Source of the DNA: CAZFAP01 sp964516325
GTDB taxonomy: Bacteria; Auribacterota; JABMQX01
Reading direction: 5' to 3'
Length of the DNA: 13,362 nucleotides
Assembly: GCA_964516325.1 (NCBI GenBank)
Contig: CAZFAP010000136.1
Span: 1 to 13,362, forward strand
Shown here: positions 7,253-13,362 of the stretch, piece after piece
Layout: each line of letters begins with the position of its first letter
How positions within the stretch are numbered: the first letter of the stretch is position 1
Program-made: the position numbers and the translations under genes
The notes under the pieces: model-generated
Told to the model about the DNA's origin: nothing
Database searches by the model: none
What the model saw: the letters and a program-made list of their open reading frames with translations, nothing else

Positions 7253-7279
7253 CGCAGAGAACGCCGAGGACGCGGAGAG
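7253..7279. repeat. 9-bp-period CGCAGAG-type repeat fragment
   Basis: Three successive 9-mers, CGCAGAGAA, CGCCGAGGA and CGCGGAGAG, follow CTCAC just after the M6 gene stop. I know such CCGCAGAGNACGCNGAG tracts as dispersed intergenic repeats in many environmental bacterial genomes. Only one copy is visible here, so dispersal is inferred. Confidence 0.4.
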
Positions 7280-7286
7280 GCGGGCG

Positions 7287-10200
7287 TTATCGGACCAGCC
7301 GGTAGTACAAGAGAGAAGCAGAGACGCCGACCGTTTCCTGATAGGTCAGCCAACCGGGTTCCGTCGCTTCTTCCGGGAGCGACAGCCCGCTGGCAACCGG
7401 TTGCCACGACATAAGGTCCGCCGACCTCCGGACGGAATAGCTCACGCCCGGCAAAGCGTACCATGTGATGACGACTTGCGGCTTCCCTCCCGGCTCGACC
7501 GATTTTCCGACGGAGGCAACCACGAACGGCTCCTGCGAGAACGTCAACGAGACCTTTCTCGAGGTTTGCTGCGTGCCGTCGCTCGCGGAGAAAGTTACGT
7601 CCTGCCGGACATCGAGGGAGGGGTTGGGCCACGAGAACGTCGCCTCGTTGTCCCCGCTTTGCGAGAAGGTCGCCCCCCCTGGCACAGTCGGGCAAGCGAT
7701 CGTGATGCCGTCGGCATCGGCGTCGGAACCCACGATGGTCAGCTCGATGGATTGACCGACGTATGCCCCAAGCTGACCGAGCACCTCGACCGAAGGCGGG
7801 CTGTTGCCCACGATAACTTGCCTCGACAAAGGAGGTCCGTAGTCGTCCCCGTCATAAGGCTCGACGGTGCAGGTCCAGACATCGCGTTTCGTCGTCGAAT
7901 CCGATGAAAGAGCGTCGCGGAGGGAGTTACTCGGTCCGTGAACCGCCGGACCCTTTCCCGGGCATGTCCACGTATATCTGTACGTAACCACGTCTGCTGG
8001 ATCCGCGTCGGGCGTCGTGGCTGGCGTAACGGTGCTCACTATATCGTCCGTCGTCTTCGGGCTTGAGGGGGTGATGCTCATGGAGGAAATCCGCGAGGGC
8101 GGCGTGTTTTCTATGACGACGCTTGCCGAGACGGCGGGACCGTATTGCCACAAGTCGTAGCCCTCGACCTTGCAGCTCCAGGTTTCCCCTTTCCGAGTAT
8201 TCAGCGACGGCAGTGAGTCGGTCAGGTCGCGCTTTGGCCCATGGACGACGTCGGGTTTTCCCGGACACGACCAGGTGAATTTATAAGAAACCGCGTCTTC
8301 GGGGTCGTTGTCCGGAGGGGAGCCAGGGGTAACGGTACCGACGAGGTTGTCGGAGGCAACAGGATGTTCGGGGGAAATGGCAACGGACGACGGGGCATTG
8401 GGCCGGCTGTTCGTCGTTGCGCCAGACACGCCCGAACTGAGCGACGAACGGCTGCGATGATCCCCCGGATTCGAAGCCATGACCTGGAAGCTGTACGCAG
8501 TTTTCGACTTCAGCCCCACGACGGTTTTTCCGGTCGCGCCTCCCCAAGCAGAGTATTTCGCCCAGGTCACCAGGTCGGTGAGCCTGCCGGTTCCCGAATC
8601 CACATACCTGCCTCCGGTTGAGCAATAGACCGCATAATCCACGTTGCCTTTCTCGGAAGCGTTCGGTTTCACGACGGCCGCCAGGCTATTCGGCGTCGCG
8701 TTCCCGACGGACAGCATCGAAGGCGTCAGGGGAATGGCATAGTACGGCGAGCTAAGACTCTCGCCGCTCTGGTTGCCGAACAGGTCAACGTGATAGGACT
8801 TGACCGTTACGCAATCGTCTCCGTCGAGGGAAAGGGAGCCGAACGTCGCCGATTGAGACGCGGCGCCGGTCGGTGCGCCGCGGACAGCCGTGCCCCAGGC
8901 GCCATCGTTGACCTTCAACTGAAACCAGGTGCTGCCGGGGCTTGGATCATCCCACGACGAGAGTGCCGTTACCAAAGAACTGCCGGAGACTGGGTTGGTT
9001 TGTAGGGACGTCGGTGCGCTTATCGTTGGAGCAGTGTTGTCCACGAGGAATTCGTTCGAGGTTACCGCGGGATTGGTCGTTATCCCGCCGGTCACTCGCA
9101 ATTTGACCTTGTAGAGTCCATTCCACGACGAGGCATCCACGACGGCGACGAGCAATTTCCCCTGCGCCGTGAACGGCATTGGCTCGTCCGCCGTGTGCCC
9201 CCCATCGGCCGTGTCGAACGTCAGCGGCTGCCACGTGGTGTATGGAGCAGCGGAATATTCGCAATCGTTCGTCACCCAATTCGCGGGATTGTTCTCCGCA
9301 TCGGTTCCGGTGAACCGAATCTCGATGTGCCCCGACGCGTCGCGCCTCTGGGAAATCTGATTCAGTGTGATTTGCGGCGGCGAATTTGCGGAAAGCTCTC
9401 CTCGGACGGCGACGTTATCAATTCCCCAATACAAGCCGTAACTGATGTTGTAGAAACGCCACCGAAACTGCACCGAGGAGCGACCGTCGGCGAACGACGA
9501 GATGGCAAGGTTCCTCGTGCCAGCATCGTCGTTGAACTTGTAGCGGGCGATGTTCTGCCAGGCTCCTCCGTCAACGCGGACGTCAACGTCCCCGGTTTGT
9601 CCTCCGGACGCGGCGAAGGAATGGCTGAATTCAATTCGGGTGTTGACGTAAATCGAGCAGTCAATTTCCGGACTGATCAGTTCCTCGTTCATGATCCGCC
9701 AGGCTGCCGCTTCGCTGTCCACGAGCATGAACTTTCCCGACCAGTTCGGATCGGTGCGATTGCGCGGATTTTGGTCGGACCATTTGTAGCCGTCCTTGCC
9801 ACCGTCCACGACCTGCCACGTCCCGGGAAGCCCGGCGGAGAAACTTTCGGAATGAGCGTCTATCAACGTCGAGAGGTCAAAACTCATGCTGTTCGAGGAA
9901 TCGGAAATGTTCGAGAGGGCGATGTGCGTCACCCCGTTGTAATAACTTGCGGTGTTCGGCGAAGTGCTGTCGTCGAGCCGCCTCTTGTTCGAGCTGCCCG
10001 GAAATGGGTCGCCGCTATCACCGCGATTCGATCCGTCCTCCAGGTCTCTGTTTCCATCTGCCTGAAGGAGTCCAACCTTGTAATGCGATTCGTCGGTGTT
10101 CCAGGGCAGGTTGTCGTCAATGTGCCAGACCAAAAGACCGGCGCCGGGGAAGTTCAGGTCGAAACCTATCTTCTGACGGTTCTCTATGAGGAGATACTCG

Positions 10201-11495
10201 CCGTCCCCCATCTCGCACGAGACCCTGAACACGCCCGACGCGCCGGAGTTCTCAATCGCGGGCACGCTCACCGGCGAACTCGACTCGTCAATCTCCGTCG
10301 GAGTAATCCAGCCGAGCCTTACTTTTGACCAGCAGCAGAGATGCACCGGCCTCTGTTCGGAATAGCCGTCGCCGCCCCAGGAGCCCGTTCCCATCAGTCC
10401 CCAGACGCCGATTCCAGACGAGGAGTAGTCTTCGTCGTAAAGGTCGGGCAACCCGAGAAGGTGGCCCATTTCATGGCAGAGTATTCCGATTCGCGTGATG
10501 GAGGTCGTATCGCGGCGCCTTTCCGGGACAATCGCCGCGCGGCTGATTCGCACGCCATCTATGCTCTCCGCGGGCGTTAAATCTACCACCTGAGACCAAA
10601 CCGTACTCGATGGGTTCGCCGCATACTCCTGGCCAAGACCGGAATGCACGATGACAAGCATGTCAATCTCCCCGTCGCGGTTGACGTCGAAAGGACGAAA
10701 ATCGAAGCCGGTCTGGTCGAGCGCCTGAGCCGCGTCCCTGACGAGCCGCCACGGGTTGGCATCCTGACCGCTCGCCCCGCCCGCCCCATAGAAGAATTCG
10801 TTCTGCGGAAGACCCACCCACGAACTGACCGTGCCGTCAATTGTCAACTGCCGGCCCGAGACGGCGAGATAATAGTCCTTGACGCTGCCAGCCGCGCCAT
10901 CCGCCGTGTAGCCGACCTGATTCATCAGGTTGTCGAACTGGCTCTGGGTGAAATACGTCGTGTGACCGGAGAACCGAGCGAGGATGACCAGGGCTTTTAC
11001 CGTTCCCAGAACCGCTTGGGTTGGTTCCGGGGCGCGAGCCACAACCGGGGCGAGCTCTTCGTCAAGCGCGCCCAAAGAAAATTGCGCGCTGGGTGTGGAC
11101 GGAACCTTCCCCTTCTCGAACCGCGCCTGCGATCGCAAATGCTTCTTCAAGCCGAGCGATTTTGGAGAGACTTTCCCGACGACGTGACCCGACTTTGCCA
11201 CAACGCCATTTTCCTCGACCGCGTAGAACCAGAAGCCGGATTCCGCATCTTGGACTATCGTGTAGCCCTCTTCCGTCTCCGTGAAATTCCGCCGCTCATC
11301 CCCTACCCTCCTCGCGGCGAACACCGTCCCATCCGGCTGTTCCACGACCGCCGGCCCCGGCCACGCCGGCACGGGAAACGCCAGGCGAGCATGTAAGAAA
11401 AAGCTTGCCAAACAGAAGACGCATGGCAGCAGGAGCAGGGGTCCGTAGGGGTGATTTCGGCGAGCTTCTGTTTCATGTCGAGCGCTAATCTTCAT
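7287..11495 (-). CDS. Secreted M6-family (immune inhibitor A-like) metalloprotease with Ig/FnIII-like modules
   Basis: This 1402-residue protein has a long signal peptide (hydrophobic residues about 18-32, Ala-rich to about 44). A propeptide-like region runs to about 160. The catalytic domain (about 163-460) has FDVNRDGEID (269-278, Ca-binding-like) followed by LVIVHSGLGQE, the zinc site HEMGHLLGLPD (341-351) and a Met-turn WGLMG (Met368). A beta-sandwich (about 545-700) with WGIDNVAVRGE resembles M6/MAM-associated domains. Ig/FnIII-like modules follow at about 702-820, 820-925, 925-1030, 1031-1130, 1132-1231 and 1234-1320. The last 60 residues (YSVRRSADLMSW to YYRLVR) resemble end-modules of large secreted proteins of Verrucomicrobia-like bacteria. 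AAGGA seven bases upstream supports the ATG. It should degrade extracellular protein; the target is unknown. Confidence 0.9.
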   Translation of the reverse strand: MKISARHETEARRNHPYGPLLLLPCVFCLASFFLHARLAFPVPAWPGPAVVEQPDGTVFAARRVGDERRNFTETEEGYTIVQDAESGFWFYAVEENGVVAKSGHVVGKVSPKSLGLKKHLRSQARFEKGKVPSTPSAQFSLGALDEELAPVVARAPEPTQAVLGTVKALVILARFSGHTTYFTQSQFDNLMNQVGYTADGAAGSVKDYYLAVSGRQLTIDGTVSSWVGLPQNEFFYGAGGASGQDANPWRLVRDAAQALDQTGFDFRPFDVNRDGEIDMLVIVHSGLGQEYAANPSSTVWSQVVDLTPAESIDGVRISRAAIVPERRRDTTSITRIGILCHEMGHLLGLPDLYDEDYSSSGIGVWGLMGTGSWGGDGYSEQRPVHLCCWSKVRLGWITPTEIDESSSPVSVPAIENSGASGVFRVSCEMGDGEYLLIENRQKIGFDLNFPGAGLLVWHIDDNLPWNTDESHYKVGLLQADGNRDLEDGSNRGDSGDPFPGSSNKRRLDDSTSPNTASYYNGVTHIALSNISDSSNSMSFDLSTLIDAHSESFSAGLPGTWQVVDGGKDGYKWSDQNPRNRTDPNWSGKFMLVDSEAAAWRIMNEELISPEIDCSIYVNTRIEFSHSFAASGGQTGDVDVRVDGGAWQNIARYKFNDDAGTRNLAISSFADGRSSVQFRWRFYNISYGLYWGIDNVAVRGELSANSPPQITLNQISQRRDASGHIEIRFTGTDAENNPANWVTNDCEYSAAPYTTWQPLTFDTADGGHTADEPMPFTAQGKLLVAVVDASSWNGLYKVKLRVTGGITTNPAVTSNEFLVDNTAPTISAPTSLQTNPVSGSSLVTALSSWDDPSPGSTWFQLKVNDGAWGTAVRGAPTGAASQSATFGSLSLDGDDCVTVKSYHVDLFGNQSGESLSSPYYAIPLTPSMLSVGNATPNSLAAVVKPNASEKGNVDYAVYCSTGGRYVDSGTGRLTDLVTWAKYSAWGGATGKTVVGLKSKTAYSFQVMASNPGDHRSRSSLSSGVSGATTNSRPNAPSSVAISPEHPVASDNLVGTVTPGSPPDNDPEDAVSYKFTWSCPGKPDVVHGPKRDLTDSLPSLNTRKGETWSCKVEGYDLWQYGPAVSASVVIENTPPSRISSMSITPSSPKTTDDIVSTVTPATTPDADPADVVTYRYTWTCPGKGPAVHGPSNSLRDALSSDSTTKRDVWTCTVEPYDGDDYGPPLSRQVIVGNSPPSVEVLGQLGAYVGQSIELTIVGSDADADGITIACPTVPGGATFSQSGDNEATFSWPNPSLDVRQDVTFSASDGTQQTSRKVSLTFSQEPFVVASVGKSVEPGGKPQVVITWYALPGVSYSVRRSADLMSWQPVASGLSLPEEATEPGWLTYQETVGVSASLLYYRLVR
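7803..8405 (-). repeat. Tandem pair of about 100-residue Ig-like domains within the M6 protease
   Basis: Residues 1031-1130 and 1132-1231 are homologous: both contain a TVTP stretch, TW(S/T)CPGK, VHGP, W(S/T)C and YGP, and both end N(T/S)PPS. Each has two Cys (1077/1108 and 1178/1209) placed to form one disulfide, consistent with secretion. The DNA has diverged, so the duplication is old. Confidence 0.7.
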
Positions 11496-11583
11496 TCATT
11501 GTCCTTCCGCGAACCGAAGCGGGGGGAGCAGGTGCGAGTTCCGAGGAGAGAAACCGCGCAGGCAGGCCTGGTCTATCCCGGCA

Positions 11584-11613
11584 ATTCTACCTCACTCGCG
11601 TTGCGCATGCGAA
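11584..11613 (-). promoter_or_regulatory. Weak candidate promoter for the M6 protease gene
   Basis: On the minus strand TTCGCA (11613-11608) and TAGAAT (11589-11584) have an 18-base spacer, four and five matches to the consensus. This implies an 80-90-base leader. I see no terminator between the upstream DUF4926 gene and this point, so read-through from that operon is an alternative. Confidence 0.25.
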
Positions 11614-11622
11614 TGGAGCGCC

Positions 11623-11841
11623 TCATGCGATCCTTGCTGGCTCGTGGTGCAAGACCATCAACTGGTCACCGCGGAGGGCGAGGCAGGCGTAAGCGCGCCC
11701 GTCATTGTCGCTGAACTCGACTTCAAAAACGCCCGGAGCGAGTTCTTCAACGACGGTCCCGACCTGCCCGCGGCACAGACCGCGCCCGGAAAGACCCTGC
11801 ACCAAGGCCACCACATCGAGAACACGAATTGACTCGCTCAT
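11623..11841 (-). CDS. DUF4926 family protein
   Basis: This 72-residue protein matches the DUF4926 pattern: a start like VLDVVALV (7-14), GLCRGQVGTVVE (21-32), FEVEFSDNDG (39-48) and a final LRGDQL. The family forms a small SH3-like barrel, and its function is not established. It is the last gene of the minus-strand operon. Its perfect AGGAGG (11855-11850) lies eight bases from the ATG and abuts the stop of the DUF6883 gene, so the two are probably translated together. DUF4926 and DUF6883 often occur as neighbours, and I infer they act as a pair, possibly toxin-antitoxin-like. The C-terminus HHEPARIA is slightly longer than usual. Confidence 0.8.
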   Translation of the reverse strand: MSESIRVLDVVALVQGLSGRGLCRGQVGTVVEELAPGVFEVEFSDNDGRAYACLALRGDQLMVLHHEPARIA

Positions 11842-11857
11842 GGTCGTTTCCTCCTCT

Positions 11858-12190
11858 TCAGAGCACGTAACAGGTTACGAACCTTGGCACTTGCTCGTCA
11901 TGACGGATAATCCAGATGCTGCGAACCGTCGCCTGTCCCCTGGGACCACTCAGTCGGAAGTCTATCACATATCGCTGCCCGTAGTCATCTCGCTCGGCGG
12001 GCTTCGCATTCCCTTCCCGGGCGGCTTTTAACAGGGCATCTGCCAACTCCCCCGAATTGTCCGCGGTCAGCGCAAGGGTGCTCGCGAAGACGTGAGCTTT
12101 GTGCCGGCCTCGCGGATGGTGGGGACTCAGACAATAAGCACGCAATTTCCCCAGGTCCACGGCAGCGTTTTGGGCGTTCGGCATCTTCAT
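11858..12190 (-). CDS. DUF6883 family protein
   Basis: This 110-residue protein matches DUF6883 over its full length: KLRAYCLSPHHPRGRHKAHV (15-34), DYGQRYVIDF (69-78), VRSIWIIR (89-96) and the terminal PRFVTCYVL. The conserved His, Lys, Tyr and Arg residues and the order KL-Y-HP-G-KA-F recall small RNase-toxin domains, but catalysis is not shown and I know no established function. The ATG at 12190 overlaps (ATGA) the stop of the R-M tail ORF, and the AGGA serving it (12203-12200) lies inside that ORF. A second in-frame ATG at 12184 is possible. It is followed 16 bases later by DUF4926. Confidence 0.8.
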   Translation of the reverse strand: MKMPNAQNAAVDLGKLRAYCLSPHHPRGRHKAHVFASTLALTADNSGELADALLKAAREGNAKPAERDDYGQRYVIDFRLSGPRGQATVRSIWIIRHDEQVPRFVTCYVL

Positions 12191-12354
12191 CCCGCTGTTT
12201 CCTGTTCGACGACGCTTATGTCATCCTCCGTCAGGCCGTAGAGTCCGTAGACCAGTTGATCAATCTGGCGGTCGGTCGCGTCGGTCCCCCGCTGGAGGAC
12301 CATCTTCTCGTGACCCGTCTTCCCCCCGCGAAGCGGCTGTGGCGGCGCGGCCAT
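12187..12354 (-). pseudogene. Isolated C-terminal tail of an Eco57I-type R-M methylase (55-codon ORF)
   Basis: An open frame from ATG (12354) encodes 55 residues. After 12 unrelated residues it reads KTGHEKMVLQR, then DRQIDQLVYGLYGLTEDDI, then VVEQE. This is the extreme C-terminal helix-rich tail of Eco57I-like restriction-modification methylases, whose consensus is TDRQIDQLVYELYGL. No other part of the enzyme is present. One conserved Glu (VYELYG) is Gly here. The ORF begins eight bases after the DUF2283 stop and ends with ATGA overlap into DUF6883. It may be only a relic, or be kept because it carries the DUF6883 ribosome site. I annotate it as a remnant although the frame is intact. Confidence 0.72.
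12205..12321 (-). repeat. R-M tail repeat, copy B
   Basis: Thirty-nine codons align without gaps to 12865-12981 (copy A). I count about 28 differences in 117 bases, about 76% identity, many of them at third positions. The copies are old homologues that diverged as coding sequence, not a recent duplication. Confidence 0.8.
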
Positions 12355-12362
12355 GCCCGAAG

Positions 12363-12581
12363 TCATCCTGGAATGCTTGGACCGATTCCCTCGAGGACGA
12401 CCTGGCGAAGGGCGTCAGGGCCTCCGAAGCGCTTGGTCAGGTCCAGGACCTCGATGCCCGCGAGATGTCCTTCGCTGTCGTAGTCCACGGCTATCCCCTC
12501 GGCGACATGCTGTGTCGTGACGGTCGTTTCGCGAAAGATTATGCTGAGTGCATCCACCTCAGCGTCATACGAAATTTTCAC
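12363..12581 (-). CDS. DUF2283 family protein, putative antitoxin partner
   Basis: This 72-residue protein begins at GTG with KISYDAEVDALSIIF (2-16) and continues VAEGIAVDYDSEGHLAGIEVLD (26-47), the full DUF2283 signature. The family is small, acidic and functionally uncertain, and is often adjacent to DUF4258. AAGGAAGG lies seven bases before the GTG, which decides this start. It follows DUF4258 by 14 bases and precedes the second R-M tail ORF by eight. The C-terminus (GGPDALRQVVLEGIGPSIPG) may be lineage-specific. An antitoxin role is inferred from the DUF4258 neighbour. Confidence 0.85.
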   Translation of the reverse strand: MKISYDAEVDALSIIFRETTVTTQHVAEGIAVDYDSEGHLAGIEVLDLTKRFGGPDALRQVVLEGIGPSIPG

Positions 12582-12595
12582 TTCGGACCTTCCTT

Positions 12596-12850
12596 TCAGA
12601 AATAGTAGGTATAAACTGTGACAATCAGGATTTCATCCCGTTGTTCTACGAATATGGGCCTGACCTGTTTGGTTTGATATATCTTACCATGCCATTCTTG
12701 GCCGTATGGGAGATTGAGACGACATTGAAAGCGACGAAGCTCAGCAGGCTCCCATGGGCATGTTCTGATCGCCTGCTCCGCCTCAGCCGCAGTGAACGCG
12801 CGCATTTTAGCATAACCTGCCGCGTGCTGCGAGAGTCTCACGGGCTTCAT
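12596..12850 (-). CDS. DUF4258 family protein, putative toxin
   Basis: This 84-residue protein resembles DUF4258: VRLSQHA at 4-10 with His9, a helical centre (TAAEAEQAIRT), then EWHGKIYQTKQVRPIFVE and the terminal ILIVTVYTYYF. DUF4258 proteins resemble RelE/BrnT-like small toxins, but activity is rarely proved. The ATG at 12850 shares its A with the stop of the R-M remnant, and GGAGAGGGAG (12868-12859), which encodes the last residues of that remnant, serves as its ribosome site at eight bases. A TTG one codon earlier is less likely. The 3' part is unusually AT-rich (about 42% GC over 12601-12720, against about 65% in adjacent DUF2283), which hints at separate acquisition. Confidence 0.8.
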   Translation of the reverse strand: MKPVRLSQHAAGYAKMRAFTAAEAEQAIRTCPWEPAELRRFQCRLNLPYGQEWHGKIYQTKQVRPIFVEQRDEILIVTVYTYYF

Positions 12851-13229
12851 CAAGGAGTCTCCCTCTCCACCATCCTGATTTGTTCCTCGGCCAAGCCGTA
12901 CGGTTCATAGACGAGTTGGTCAATCTGCCGGTCCGTCGTCTCAATCTCCCGCTGGAGCACCGTCTTCTCGTGAGCCGTCTTCGCCCGGACCCCGAAGCAA
13001 CAGACGGGGCCTTGGTCGCTCCGCCGAGCTTGATCGCGTCCTCATGGATGACGTCCTTGTAGGGTTCCGCGTAGCCTTCCTTGTTGTGGACATCCCAGCC
13101 GAGCGCTTCAAAGAAGGGGTCTATGAACTCGACGCGAATCTGCGTCTCGTTGTATTTCCCTGAGCGATACGCCTCGAGGTTTCGCCCGAATCGTTCTACA
13201 AGGTCGAGGATTTCGCGAGGAGCGCCCAT
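12850..13229 (-). pseudogene. Gutted Eco57I-type restriction-modification gene (N-terminus joined to C-terminal tail)
   Basis: The first 75 residues (MGAPREILDLVERF to GGATKAP) are a canonical start of Eco57I-type R-M methylases, including YNETQIRVEFIDPFFEALGW and a DVIHEDAIK stretch. Intact relatives continue with a PDY...EAK nuclease site and later an NPPY methylase motif, roughly a thousand residues in all. Here, within about 20 bases (12985-13004), the sequence passes in another frame to the C-terminal tail AKTAHEKTVLQREIE, DRQIDQLVYEPYGL, then the stop at 12850. The frame from the start runs on out of register as a chimeric 140-residue ORF to 12807. No nuclease or methylase activity can remain. 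GGAGGTG precedes the ATG, and a strong promoter lies just upstream. Confidence 0.85.
12865..12981 (-). repeat. R-M tail repeat, copy A
   Basis: This is the partner of the repeat at 12205-12321, in the same orientation and about 660 bases apart. Both encode KT-HEK-VLQR, DRQIDQLVY and a C-terminal VE-E, and both stop at the start codon of a two-gene cassette. Confidence 0.8.
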
Positions 13230-13255
13230 CTCAGCACCTCCATTCTGCCGGATAT

Positions 13256-13284
13256 ATTATACGCTAAAGCGGCGGAGGAGGCAA
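13256..13284 (-). promoter_or_regulatory. Strong sigma70-type promoter of the minus-strand operon
   Basis: On the minus strand TTGCCT (13284-13279) and a perfect TATAAT (13261-13256) have the ideal 17-base spacer. Transcription would start near 13249, with about 20 bases of leader containing GGAGGTG before the R-M remnant ATG at 13229. It should drive the R-M remnant and the four downstream small genes together. Confidence 0.7.
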
Positions 13285-13362
13285 TGCCCGGACGTTTGGA
13301 GATGTGCCTGTATTTCAGGGGTTTCCCGTTCCCCGCACGACCGGTACGAGTCCACCCTGACA

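Noticed and set aside
6258..7907. Plus-strand 549-codon open frame
   Set aside because: Antisense to the isomerase and the end of the M6 protease, both with clear motifs and ribosome sites. Its translation is Arg-rich and matches nothing known.
9195..10328. Plus-strand 377-codon open frame
   Set aside because: Shadow of the M6 protease gene on the other strand; no ribosome site and no domain.
12256..12605. Plus-strand open frames across the DUF2283 region
   Set aside because: Antisense shadows. The minus strand carries a full DUF2283 protein and the R-M tail.
13285..13362. Possible gene end or mobile-element edge at the right border
   Set aside because: Short hairpins (CCTG/CAGG, GGGG/CCCC) and a TGTCAGGGTGGACTC stretch look repeat-like, but the window ends before anything can be tested.

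Overview
The window is about 13.4 kb of GC-rich bacterial DNA (roughly 60% by eye) with Shine-Dalgarno sequences before most genes. It carries no rRNA, tRNA, CRISPR or transposase. Large secreted multidomain proteins, TPR proteins, an AP-endonuclease-2-type sugar isomerase and paired ABC-2 permeases suggest an uncultured, environmental, probably diderm lineage of the Planctomycetes/Verrucomicrobia/Sumerlaeota kind. Nothing here fixes the phylum. The window starts with 18 C residues, which looks like a contig edge.

Layout. (1) Positions 1-369 hold no convincing gene. (2) A plus-strand operon (370-4247) encodes a 67-residue one-helix membrane protein, an ABC ATPase, two paralogous ABC-2 permeases and a membrane-anchored TPR-like protein with a His/acid-rich linker. 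Spacing is tight: a 4-base overlap, 15- and 16-base gaps, and coding-embedded Shine-Dalgarno sequences. It probably makes one exporter or membrane-remodelling machine. (3) A separately promoted plus-strand gene (4410-6227) encodes an exported protein with a SirB1/transglutaminase-like domain followed by ten near-perfect 34-residue TPRs, which are also a 102-bp DNA repeat. (4) Convergent to it on the minus strand are a sugar phosphate isomerase/epimerase (7109-6285) and a 1402-residue secreted M6 metalloprotease with Ig/FnIII-like modules (11495-7287).

(5) The right end (13284-11623, minus strand) is the most unusual part. A good sigma70-type promoter drives a compact run of small genes: a gutted Eco57I-type restriction-modification gene (intact first 75 residues, then directly its C-terminal tail), a DUF4258/DUF2283 pair, a second isolated copy of the same R-M tail, and a DUF6883/DUF4926 pair. 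Each R-M tail ends by overlapping the start codon of the next pair, and its last codons contain that gene's Shine-Dalgarno. The arrangement looks like two R-M-plus-accessory-pair modules in tandem. The enzymes have been lost, while the tails and the accessory pairs survive in a continuous, apparently translationally coupled operon. DUF4258/DUF2283 resembles a toxin-antitoxin pair; the function of DUF6883/DUF4926 is unknown.
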